Assembly: GCF_034190915.1 (NCBI RefSeq)
Contig: NW_026947500.1
Span: forward strand, 22,070,501-22,134,500
Reading direction: 5' to 3'
DNA length: 64,000 nt
From: Cavia porcellus
Taxonomy: Eukaryota; Chordata; Mammalia; Rodentia; Caviidae
Part shown: piece after piece, positions 1-10,640 of the stretch
How positions within the stretch are numbered: the stretch's first letter is position 1
Layout of the letters: every line of letters begins with the position of its first letter
The notes under the pieces: model-generated
What the model saw: only the letters and a program-made list of their open reading frames with translations
Database searches by the model: none
What the model was told of the DNA's origin: nothing
Position numbers and translations under genes: made by a program

Positions 1-245
1 ACAACATGAAAGGGTAAAAGCTAATATGAAAAAGGTTTTGATCACAGAATCCCTAAGCTGGTCTATGTTCCTTTCAGGAGTCACATGGATCCCACTCAGA
101 GAATGGTGATAGTTACTCTTTCTGCAGCATTTAAAACATGGTTTGTTTCTTCATGGGAATTTCACTGTAATTACCAGATTCTACTTAGTCTCAAAATTGA
201 GATTCAAATCATTCATGTTTTTAAATTCAAGGTAGAGGACCAAGG

Positions 246-408
246 GCCAGGTGTGGTGGTGCACACCTGTAATCCCAGCACTTGGGAGGCTGAGGCAGGA
301 GGTTTGCCTATATAGTTCAAGGCCAGCCTGGGCTAAATAATGAACTCAAGACCAGCCTAAACTACACAACAAGACCCTGTCTCAATAAATTAAAATTAAA
401 ATCAAATA
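246..408 (+). repeat. B1/Alu-like SINE
   Basis: 7SL-derived SINE in forward orientation. It shows a GCCAGGTGTGGTGGTGCACA start, the B-box-like block, AGGCTGAGGCAGGAGG, GTTCAAGGCCAGCCTGG and an ACCCTGTCTC end followed by an A-rich tail. An internal repeat of the CAAGACCAGCCT segment makes it longer than a mouse B1 monomer. Confidence 0.85.
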
Positions 409-589
409 AGATGTTTTATTCAAAAAATTTATTATACATATTGATGGGCTACAGTGTAATGATCATTGATGGGCTTTTAAAAGTATTTACCAAGCCTTAA
501 ATTTTGTTAAAAATATTACAGTTTTTTAAAAATAGTGTTAATATCATCTGATCTCTCAGCTGAGCATGACTATCTCATAGCTTCAATAC

Positions 590-685
590 CAACAGACTGG
601 GAGACAAAGCGTGGAGATTGAAAGTTCAAGTGTAGCCTGGGCAGCTTGGTTACGTAGTATGACTTGACTCAAAAATTTTTTTCCT
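590..685 (+). repeat. degenerate SINE fragment
   Basis: Weak match to the right half of a B1-like SINE (GGGAG, TTCAAGTGTAGCCTGGGCAGC, GACTTGACTCAAAAA) with a short T-rich end. Strongly diverged. Confidence 0.4.
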
Positions 686-788
686 TTTACTAATTCTTTA
701 TTATTTAAATGCTTTTATAGAGAAATTGGAAAGTCATTACATATATGGACCCTTTATTATAAGGTGCGTTTTTACAAAAATAACTTAT

Positions 789-963
789 GGCCAGGCATGG
801 TAGACAGGCCTATATTCCAACCCTCTCAAAGGTTCAGACAAAAGGCTCACAGCTGCTAACCCAGCCTAGGCAATGTGGCAGTAGACTGCCACAAAGTAGA
901 CAGCAAAGTAGACAGTAGGCAGTAGACAGCAAGACAAAGAAAGGGTGGAGGTGTAGCTCACTG
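789..963 (+). repeat. degenerate B1-ID SINE with GTAGACAG repeats
   Basis: It begins GGCCAGGCATGGTAGACAGGCC and contains AACCCAGCCTAGGCAA, so it derives from a B1-like SINE. Several copies of AGTAGACAG(C/T) between about 885 and 935 form a small internal tandem array. The tail GGAGGTGTAGCTCACTG resembles the start of an ID element, so this may be a B1-ID dimer. Confidence 0.5.
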
Positions 964-1389
964 TGAACTCCTGAAAAATGTAGCTACAAGACCACTGTTA
1001 CATCTGAACACTGACATTAGTTTCTTGTTATCATTTCATTATCTGGTCAGGAATTAAATTCTGGTTGTCTTACAAGGCTGGTTTTGCAGTTACTTGTTCA
1101 AATAAGAGGGTCCTTGTTTCCCACTCCCAAGTAATAGAACATTTTATTTCAGCTGTCTCGAGTGTGGTTAAGGACGCAGGCACCACTAACCCACTGCAGT
1201 GCCCCTGTAGACTTAAGATGTTCCCTTAAGGATATACTCAATTTGTTTGCAGTTGGTGTATTTTACTATTTTCTGTTTTGGTTCTTTACCGTATACCATC
1301 CATATGCATCCTTTAGTACCATATTGCTTTAGTGGTAGTATAGAATAGAGCTAGTTCCCTTTACCTTCTGCCTCTTTTTTAATTTGGTG

Positions 1390-1429
1390 ATTGGGTGGGG
1401 TAACAGATATATCTGTTACCCCACCCAAT
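1390..1429. repeat. 40-bp perfect palindrome
   Basis: The 20-nt arm 1390-1409 is exactly reverse-complementary to 1410-1429 with no spacer, centred on a GATATATC core. Each arm carries a G-rich or C-rich block (GGGTGGGG / CCCCACCC). It directly abuts the AT microsatellite that follows. Confidence 0.95.
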
Positions 1430-1530
1430 ATATTATATTATATTATATTATATTTAATTATATTATATTACATTACATTACATTATATTATATATTATAT
1501 TATATTGTGTTATATTATGTTATATTGCTT
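1428..1530. repeat. AT-rich (TATTA)n microsatellite
   Basis: Imperfect tandem repeats of TATTA/TATAT units, with a few CATTA and GTTA variants, run from the edge of the palindrome to about 1530. Confidence 0.9.
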
Positions 1531-3429
1531 GTTTTATCTCCCAAATAAACTTTGGAACCAATTTGGCTCCAGGGAAGCCTAATGTTCTTTGTGGGAAGAC
1601 TCATACTAAGGATATAGATTAATTTAGGGAGAACTGGTGTCTTTATGATCTTAAGATTTTCTCTACCTGTCCAAAAACATGTCTGTCATTCCATTTGCTC
1701 AGCCTTATTTTTGCAATTTTAAGGGCATTTCTGATATATTTTCCATGAATATATTTTAGACATTTCTTATTCTCAAGATTTTATTGTATTTTTGTTTTAA
1801 ATTTTCTGGTTTTTTAAAGTGGGTTATTCTTCTCTGTCTTCAAATGGATATCTATCATTGCGTTTGGAAATGGATAAGTTCAAAACTCTGGTGTTCTTAT
1901 ACATAATTCAGAGGAACTAGTTCCTTGTGGAATATTTCCATTTTTAATCTATAACTCTTTTAAAAAGTTAGAATGATGTTTTAGTATCATTTTATATGAA
2001 ACTCAATAGTCCAGAACTTTGTTAGTGTAAAATTTAGCATGAAAATAGAAGTCAAGTCATCTAATGTTTAAAATGTCAAAACATCAGTTTTACGGTTAAA
2101 AGGCAAAAGTTAGTTTTTCTACTCTCGTTAAGCCCTGTGTCAGTATGTGTTTAGTAGATCTGAATTTCCTGAGGAATCTCACCAGTTACTATTATTTCTG
2201 TGAGTTTGTGAGTAATAATCATCTTCAAAGTTTACACAGTGTGCTGGGTGGCCCTTCCCAGCTCTGAACAGCGTCCACATTGAGGTTCTCATGGTTTTCC
2301 CTGCTAGTTTCCATGTCTCACACTCCACAGCAATTTCATAAAATATGCGCTTTGAAGTAAAATGCACTTTACGTACACTCGTGTGGCTCCATTTCTGATT
2401 TAAAGCAGTCCATCTTTTAGAGGAATACGGTCTCAGCAACCTCTGCATTCACTCTTGCTTTTTCAACAAAAGTTAAAATTAAAGGGAAGCAAGGGGGGAA
2501 ACGCCCGATGGCATCCTGTGTAAAACCCCAGAAAGCTGGGCTGTGTTCCCTCCCAGCCCCCATGAATAAGCTACTCTTCTGTGATAGCTCGTAAAATTTA
2601 TTTGGTTTGGAAAATTACGTCTGCTAATCTGTAGGGGACAGACTGTCCAGAAGTGCTTGCTGGGTGGTCTTCAACGTGTCCAATTCCTGGACCTGCAGTG
2701 GTGTAAGAGCTGGAGCTTTTCCACAGACACTTTCCTGTGGATGGAGCATCTCTGACACATGTTGGCACAGGGAGGCTGATTCAGTCTCCCCACCTGGACC
2801 CACACCCCCTCCTGGGCCCCTGGGCTCCCTAAATGGGCTGGCTGCTGATCCTTTAGAAACCACATGCTGTTGCTGACCAGTGTGCCCTGCCCTGGGTTTA
2901 GCCTTCCAAGTATTTGCTTACCACAATATACCAGTAGACTTTCATCGGTTTTATAATTGGCTGCATGTCTTTGGCTTTGGCTTCCAAATAGAGTCATGTA
3001 TTTTCAGAAAGGAGCTGCCTATCTTCCTTTAAAACAGCACACTCTCACCCCTTCCTCTAGTAACCCAGAGAAACTTTTAAATTTCTGGGCTAAATGTCAA
3101 ACCTGACTTTTCCTGTCTGACCCTGGGGTTGCTGTCACAGCCACCTGCAAGCTGCCTAGTGCATGAAGCCCTCCCAGGAGAGCTGCTGAGCTTTTGCCCT
3201 AGGTCTGTGGAGTAAAAGCACACAGCAGGCATGTCCTAGGCGCTAAGTTTGAGAACCCTGAGGATTTTGAGGACTGTGTGGAGAGCGTTTGCTCCATGCC
3301 TGGATGAAGGAGCCACAGAGAAGAGGAAGAAGGCATGAATTCATGACCAAGAATCTGTGTTTGGTGAGAAATGTGTAGTGGGTCTTTGTCCATGCTTCTG
3401 AACCCTTGGAATTTCTAGAGGAGAATCTC

Positions 3430-4055
3430 TTGTTATTCATGACAAGCCCTTCCTGCCATCCCTGCGTTTAGGCCAAAGGGTTACTCTTGGAGGTCATGAC
3501 AGCTTCACACTAGGGCTGGGAGTCACCAAACCACCATGTGACTGCAAGGGTAGACCTCTGAGCCCCTCGCCTGACTTTCAGAACTTGGCATTCTCTCCAG
3601 TGGCAGTGATGTTTCAGGCTGTGTAAAGAATCCTCTCTGAAGCTTCATGTGTATGGGACTTGAAAAGCCTCTGGGTTGGTGCAAGGTGGTGTTGTCCCTC
3701 ATGCTGAGAAGCTCCGCATCCCTCTGCACTCTGGGTCTGTGTGCCTCTCCTATTCGCCATTCTCGAGTTTCATTCTCTATAATAAACTGGTAAGAGTAAG
3801 GCATGTGCTTTCCTGAGTTATGTGAACTATTCTAGAAAATTACCAGATCTGAAGAAAGGAGAGCCTGTGACTTGTAATACAAAGACAAGGAGACCCAGAC
3901 TTGTAACTGTCACCTGAAGCGAGGGATGTATATAAGATTGAGCTTTTAATCCTAAGCTTCACACTAACCCTAGGTGGTTAGTGCCAGAACCAGACTGAAT
4001 CACTGCACACCCAGTTGGTGTCTAGAAAGAAACTGGTTGGTGTTCAGGAGAGATC
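3430..4055 (+). repeat. ancient interspersed repeat, LTR-like
   Basis: The segment from about 3700 (CTCTGTGTGCC..., AATAAACTGGTAAGAGTAAGG, then TTTCCTGAGTTATGTGAACTATTCTAGAAAATTACCAGATCTGAAG and later CACACCCAGTTGGTGTCTAGA) resembles the end of an old mammalian LTR followed by its internal region. No coding remnant is visible. I cannot name the family with certainty, and the left boundary is approximate. Confidence 0.4.
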
Positions 4056-4651
4056 TCCACATAGACGGCTCAAGAAGGGTTCTGTGTAAAAAGAGCTCCG
4101 TGTAGTAGGAATAACTGGCTAACCAACTAACATGGGTAGCTGTAAGTATTAATAGGATAACCATGCAATTAATTAGCATCTAGACCACAACACTTCTGAG
4201 GGTCAAAGTTCCAGTTTATAATTAAGGACTTGTCACAGGAAAACTGGGACATGTATTCCCTTAACATTGTAGCGGGTCCAGTGGCTTTAATATACTGAAA
4301 CACAGTGCCTGGCCCCCAGCAGAATACTCAGAATACTGTTAGCCTAGTGTTCTGTTATTGTTATTGACTTTAATAACACTTATTATTTTGGGCAATGTTG
4401 AAGGTTTCTTAAGCTCCTATGTTTTCCTAATAATAAAAAGTCACAAACAAAGGTCAAATATAAGTCAGATTCTTAATACCAAGAGTTAATATGGCTTCCA
4501 AAGATGCTTACCAAGATAAGAATTAGTCAGTGAGAAGAATCTCATTTATATTCTTTAATTTTCCAGTACATAGTTTACTTATCAGAGTGCTTTTTTATAT
4601 CAAATTACAAAAACAAAAAACAAACTTAGCTGTCAGGATGATAGGAGCATC

Positions 4652-4733
4652 CCTTATTATTCATGATAAGCCCTCCTGCCATGCCTGCATTTAGGACTAG
4701 GTGGTGATTCTTGGAGGCCCCCAGAGCTTCAGG
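4652..4733 (+). repeat. second copy of the 3430-3505 sequence
   Basis: ATTATTCATGATAAGCCCTCCTGCCATGCCTGCATTTAGG and the following TTCTTGGAGG...CAGCTTCA block closely match 3430-3505. The two copies are direct repeats about 1.2 kb apart, probably pieces of the same repeat family. Confidence 0.6.
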
Positions 4734-5540
4734 AATTAAGATGGGGAGCTGCTGGTAATGTAAAATAACCCCACAATCTCAATACCCATTTATAAATTGG
4801 GAAAATGAGAATGTAAACACCAAAAAAAATCACTTTCAAGGCTGCAACCAAGCTCTGAGTTTTGTAATTTTTCCACTCCCAGAAAAACTAGTCTTTAAAT
4901 GTCAACGCAGGGAGAGTTTGAATAAAGAAACAGAAGTATAATACCAAGGACAAAAAGAAGCAAAGAATTAGCAGTAACTAAAACTCTTTTTCCATTATTG
5001 AGATTTCCTTACATTCTTGCTGTGTTTCTCTTTGTCCTGTCTCTTTCATCCTTAGTAAGATGTCACAAAACCAATCACTGAAAAAGTTTTCATATAAAAA
5101 TCTACAAGTGCTGATTGAGAACCATTAGAAGTTCCAGTTTAGGGAGGTTTAGCCATTTCTTCTGCTTGGTAGCTCCCACACTGTTTTTCGTGGCTTCTCT
5201 GTACATAGAGATGATGACAATGACAGTTTCCTCAACTGTGATACGTACCTTAGATCGAGCTATCATGTAAATGTGCCTTTAGGATGAAACTAAGTATTGT
5301 TTACAATTCCTTGGGGTTAAGCAATTCTCCAGAACAGATGGCTCCTATTTTCATGGATTTCTCTAGCATCCCAGACAGCACTGGCTTGAAAGGTAAATGT
5401 TGCAGGTATGTCCATCCTGACTGTGGAAGTTCCAGGCTGCCTCCCCTGATGGAGCTTTCAAACTTGGAGCACAGCTCTCTGGAAGGCACCTCTGTCAGGA
5501 GCCTTCCTTATGAAGAATTTAATTATCTAATTCTCTATTT

Positions 5541-5559
5541 GTTTTGTTTTGTTTTGTTT
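5541..5559. repeat. (GTTTT)n short tandem repeat
   Basis: About four units of GTTTT. Confidence 0.9.
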
Positions 5560-6313
5560 AATTGTAGCTGTAAAAAAATTTGGAACCAAAATTCTTTAAT
5601 AAGCATTCAGACTAATTTCTCTACCACTCCCTCTTTTTGGAGAGGACAGAGGCAAGTCTCACCACCTCATTGCACTGAGTATTTTGGGGAAACAGTAAGT
5701 GTTCTAAATGTCGAGGAGGCATCTGTCTTGAAGAGTCTATTAGCAGGGGATATGTCCAATTCAGGCTCTTCTTATTTCTTGTCAAAAATCTTGACTAAAA
5801 TCTAGGTGTTCTATGTGAAAGCACCAACCAGGAGTCTACTCCTCAGCATTTGAGGGGGAAATCATAGTGTATAAATCCCAGAATGCCCTTATTGCTATCT
5901 AAACCATAGCTACAATACAGAAAATACCTTTCATTATCAGGTAGGATTTGGGGGGCCAAGTTTTTATCTTATCCTGTTTTCCTTGAATTTGTCTTCTTCA
6001 TCAGTATCTGGACAATAGAACAAGTATAACGCAGGAAAGGGCAACTTTGAGAGTTTCTACAACTAACACAATATTGGACAGAGTGAAACTTCTCAGTATC
6101 TCTAAAAATATTTTCTTTTTTACCTCATTGACCTTATTTTATTGGGTCAAACAATATGGTCAGGATACATACAGAAAATATTAAATATTTCCTTATCATT
6201 GTCCAGTACTTTTGATAACCATGCCTTATATTCTTATACAAAGCTTTTCTTATATAAAGCTGTCCTTTCTTTCTCAATCTCTCTCCTCTTCCTCCCTTTC
6301 CCCCCTCTACCTA

Positions 6314-6485
6314 CCCCCTGGGATTGAACCCAGGGCCTCACACATCCTAAGCAAGTCTACCACTGAGCTATATCCTACCCCTTTTTCTTTTGAGATCTAT
6401 GTTGCCCAGTTTTACGTCAAGCTTGTGATCTTCCTGGCTTAGCCTCCCAAGTAGCTGGAATTATAGGGGTGTACCACTGCATCCA
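6314..6485 (-). repeat. ID-B1 dimeric SINE (B4-like), reverse
   Basis: An ID part in reverse (CTGGGATTGAACCCAGGGCC..., TAAGCAAGTCTACCACTGAGCTATATCC) is followed by a B1 part in reverse (TTTTGAGATCTATGTTGCCCAG..., TAGCCTCCCAAGTAGCTGGAATTATAGG). This is the classic arrangement of an old rodent ID-B1 fusion SINE. Confidence 0.75.
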
Positions 6486-8029
6486 AAAATGTTCTGTCTT
6501 TTTAAAGTGGCTTTTAAAAACAAATAAGTGACAGCATTGCATCATATACATCAGTCTGGAACTTTTTGTTAACCATTATACTTTGGATATCCTTCATGAG
6601 ATATGGCTCCAGCTCATTTCTTAAAAATAGGAGCACATTCTTGGCATGAAAGGACTGTGCTGTAATCTGCTGTCCTTACAGTATTGCTGCAGAGAAAATA
6701 TCCTGCCCATCGGCAGTCAGCCTTGTGGTCCTAACGGCACCCAGGCAGCCACTCCAGGCTTCCTCCTGGCGTCCCTCCCATCAGACTTCTTTCTGAAGAC
6801 TCATTTCTGGTTCTGGCTCCTCTTCCAGCCCTCCCCTGCACTCTTTCTTCTGCTTCCACCCAGAGCCAGCCTGGACGGCCAGCCTTAGAGCCTTCCCACT
6901 GTGCTGGGCTCGGGACTTCCTTCTCCAGTCTTGTCTCTTCTGAGCTCTCATGACATTGTCCTCTGCCCAGATCACCCTCCTCTACCCAACACCTGGATGT
7001 TGGTGGTCTTGGGCTGTCGCACCCAGACTCCCCTCTCTCAAGTGCACATCCACTCATGTTGCCTCCCTGATGTCACCTATAGCCAGATCCTGTACATTGA
7101 AGAATATATTTGATGTCTCTGCTTGTCTGTGCCTCCCACAGCATGTGAATCCACACATGCCAAACCTAGCTCTTGGTTCCCTTTCTTCTTCCCTTCTTTT
7201 CTGTTCTGCAAGGTGTGGGCACTGTGGCAGTCCTGTGCAGGTATAGGGGCAGAGATGTCAGGGAAGGGAGTCCTTCCCTTCTTCCTTCTGCTCTCTATTC
7301 CTCCATTCACACCCTCCATTTCTTGTATGGCCTCTGGTAAATCCAGAGCAAAGCCTTTGGGAGGAACAGGGAAAAGCCCTTGGATATCACTCCTGCTCCA
7401 GCCTCATTCTTGGGCTTCACACCACCTGTGCAGAGGAGTGGCCCAGGATTCATGGTAAAGGATAGGTTCTGAAGGGTCTATGGGTGATGGGAGGAGACTT
7501 TTCCTTACTGCAAACTTCCTTATTAACAGCAGTAAGTATCTGGGGGTGGTGTTTCAAAGCACCTGCTGTTGTGGGGTAGAGCAGGAAGAGGAGGAGGTCC
7601 TGGAGGCCAGTACTGTGGCCGTTTCAGAGCCAATGCATGGAATGCAAGATCACTTTGTGTCTCCTCCCAGGAGGGAAAGTAGAGCCCTCCATAAATGCAG
7701 CTGCCCAGGATGGTTGGGTGAATGGAGTATTGTATTTAAGGCCCACTATACATTAACTAGGCCATAACCACCACGTGTGAAGTTGTTAATGGAACGTTTG
7801 TTAACTTTCAAGCGACAGATATGTCAATAGTGGTTTGAATATTCATGGTGTGATGAGCTCTGTACTGATGATTGTACATGTGTAACTTTATTATATCCTT
7901 CCAGCATTATGAGGGAAATAGGCTCATTGTACAGATGAGTAAATTAAGATTTAAAGGTTAAGTAAGTTCCCCAAGGTCGTGCAGATAGTCATGGCCTGGG
8001 GATTCCACACTTTAAACTATCAATAACAA

Positions 8030-9130
8030 TTCTTTTTTAATTTTATTTTAAAGAGGGTAAAATTAAACACAGTGAAACAGAACATAAGAAAGCAATATAA
8101 GAGACCCAGATTTCAAAGCAGGACAACTGGAGATTTTCATTATCTAACACTACCTTTTGTTTTCTTCTAACTAGTTGTCCATATCTTCACATAGAGTGAA
8201 TCATACAAAACATAGTATAAAACTGATCTGAACAGGATGATAAAGGCATTTCAGGTCTTCATGATCAGACAATAAGGAAGTCAACAATGGCTGTCTGTCA
8301 TAGTGTCTTTCATTCTCTTCAAAATAGCTGTCCATACCTTCACATATGTTGAAATCAAACAAAACAAAACAGACTAAAATCACTCTGAACAAAGAATAAT
8401 AGTATTACTGGATTTCACATCATGACGCTACAGAATCAGTACTGGGTACTATAGTGTCTCTTTTTCTTCAAAGTGGTTGTTCATTTCATCATTCATTATA
8501 TAATCAGTTCTCATAAACTGTTTAGAAGTTCCATGCATGCATGGGTCTCTACATGTATATCATTTCTGTATTAGAGGGTAAAACAAAACAAGACAAAACA
8601 AATTCCGAGAAAAACATTGTGAAAGTGAAAAAGTCATATAAAACCACAATATCAGGTGATCTACAGTAGTTACTATGACGTCTCTTCAATAGAATTGTCT
8701 GTATCATCAGGCATAGTATAATTGAACATAGCAGTACATAATACTATTAATAAAAAAAAAAACATTGGAGACTTCAAAAGCAGTTAATAGTCAAACCAAA
8801 ATGGGTACCCTAGTAAGTCTTGTCATCTTCAGAGCAGTTGCCTATACTGTCAGATTTGATACTCTAACAGATTTGAATAAAATCAATCAATACAAAACAG
8901 TGATCTAACAAACCAGATTCAAATAAGATCAGTCATAATAAGACAGTATAAATTATACAGGGCTTCAGATTAAGTTAACAGGAAATTAAGGATGGTTACT
9001 GTAATATATCTTGCTATTTTTGGGATAGCTGTCTGTGTCCTCAAATCTAGTACAAGTAGACAAACTGGAACAGAATATAATCAAACTAAACAGAGCGGTG
9101 AGGATAATGTGAATTTTAAATCCTAATACA
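8030..9130 (-). repeat. degenerate tandem repeats, 3' part of an L1/HAL1-like element
   Basis: Six diverged copies of a motif of the form (A/G)(G/C)(C/T)TG(T/C)C(C/T)(A/G)TA.CTTCA..., followed by an A-rich CAAA(C/A)CAAAACA stretch, start near 8174, 8328, 8475, 8694, 8837 and 9028. Spacing is irregular (about 145-220 nt). The block continues without a break into L1-like sequence at higher coordinates, so it most likely belongs to that element's 3' region, read on the reverse strand. Confidence 0.5.
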
Positions 9131-9732
9131 CTCTTAGCAATATCTTCTGCCTTCCTTTTTTAGACAGTTCCTCCCCCTTCACTTGCACAAGGTACATTGT
9201 ACATTTTGGGTCCCACTAACTCCTAATTTTTTAGATTAGGGGGGCAACCTGCTATTTACCTAAGTGATTCTGACCCTTTTTACCCCAGAGCAAGATCTCA
9301 AGTTGTATTCCTTTACCTACAAAAAAGCTTCAAGATTTTCCTTCATTATAGCTGAATAGTTTTCTACTACACAAAAGTATCATGTCTTTCCAACTTACCT
9401 GCCAGTGCTGGACGAATTGCCCCTATTTCTCTCTGGTTCCCTGTCACATAGAGTATTGTTTTCTCATATTTGATTTTTGGTCTATAAACCCTCTTTCAGG
9501 TTAATTATATTTCTTATACAGAGCATCTTGTTGGACCCTATATCCTGATCTACTCTGCCTGTGTTTCTTTTTGTTAGTGTTTCAAGGCCATCTATGTTAG
9601 AGATTATAGCTGACCTTCTCTGCCTCATTTCTGCTATGCTATTTTTCTGCCATTGGTTGTCTACTTTTCTCCTTTATTCTGCTGTCTGCCCCATTTATTG
9701 AGGTCTCTCTGCCACTGATCCTGAAATCCTAG

Positions 9733-9755
<23 letters not shown>
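9130..9755 (-). repeat. L1-like sequence after ORF1, reverse orientation
   Basis: On the reverse strand this stretch contains phrases like those of L1 ORF2 and 3' ends, such as ACTATTCAGCTATAATGAAGGAAAATC and GGTCCAACAAGATGCTCTGTATAAG. It is far too short to hold a full ORF2. ORF1 remnant, short ORF2 remnant and 3' end in this order is the layout of a half-L1 (HAL1). Named from memory of these families. Confidence 0.5.

Positions 9756-9801
<46 letters not shown>
9737..9801. repeat. (CT)n microsatellite
   Basis: Uninterrupted CT dinucleotides for about 64 nt. On the reverse strand it follows the end of the ORF1 remnant and is read there as repeated Glu-Arg. Confidence 0.98.
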
Positions 9802-9802
<1 letters not shown>

Positions 9803-10640
9803 AATGTCCTTCAGTATTTTTTGTGGGGTTGGATTGGTGGTCATGAACTCCCCCGGTTCCTCTTTGTCATAGAAGCATCTTATTTCTCCCTTAATTTTGA
9901 GAGACAGTTTTTCAAAGTACATCAATCTGGGTTGGAGGTTATTTTCTTTCAGGGCTTGGAATAGTTTGCTCCAAACTCTTCTTGATTTGATGGTTTGTGT
10001 CTGTTGTGATTTTGGTAGATTTTCCTTTAGAGGTGACCTGTTTATTTTCTCTGACAGCTTTTAATATTCTGTTCTTGTGATGCAGCTCTGGGATCTTGAT
10101 TATTATATGTATGGGTAGCTCTGTTTTGGTTGTAGGTGCCTGGAGTTCTGTATGCCTCATACATCTGAATATCATTTCCTTTTCCTCTGCTTGGGAAGTT
10201 TTCCTTAATTATTTCTGTGAATAGTCTTTGTATTTCTTTTGTGTTTACCCCTGCTTCTTCACTCACATTTTTTCTTAAGTTATAGATCCTCTTGTCATCT
10301 TCTAGCCTTTGTATTGTTACTGCCTGTTTCCTTGTTACTTTTAAGAGATTTTTCCTTTCACAGTCACCCATTGCAAACCTAACTTCAAATTTTGTTAATC
10401 TATCTCTAGTTTCTTTCAGGCAGTTTTGCCAGCTTTAAATGGAGTTTTTAATTTCCTGGTAATCTCTTTGAATGTGTTGCATGTATTCTAGGTTTTTGTT
10501 TTTATATTCTTCATTGAAGGTTTCTCTCCTTTATTGATATTCCTCCATTCTTCTGTCTGTGTCTTCTTGAGAAGTGCTTAGCATTCTTTTATTAATCTTC
10601 TTATATCTTACTTTACTTGTATTAACATTTCAGTTTTGAG
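9760..10640 (-). pseudogene. L1/HAL1 ORF1p remnant (reverse strand)
   Basis: Reverse-strand frames covering this stretch resemble L1 ORF1p, the RNA-binding trimeric protein of LINE-1. From N- to C-terminus I see a Lys/Glu-rich coiled-coil section (about 10600-10380, interrupted by stops) and a segment with ENFPSRGKGNDIQ and EAYRTPGTYN. Then comes the C-terminal domain signature RILKAVRENKQVTSKGKSTK, and last SLKIKGEIRCFYDKEEPGEF with TTNPTPQKILKDIP. The pieces lie in different frames, so the copy has frameshifts and stops and cannot encode a protein. Neither ORF1p nor the element it came from can be active here. No full ORF2 follows. Confidence 0.8.

Noticed and set aside
5284..5805. 173-codon open frame on the + strand
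   Set aside because: It includes a (GTTTT)n repeat and AT-rich low-complexity sequence, has no consensus exon borders around a conserved core, and resembles no family I know.
9695..9925. Reverse-strand frame with a long Glu-Arg repeat
   Set aside because: The repeat is only the translated (CT)n microsatellite joined to the end of the L1/HAL1 ORF1 remnant.
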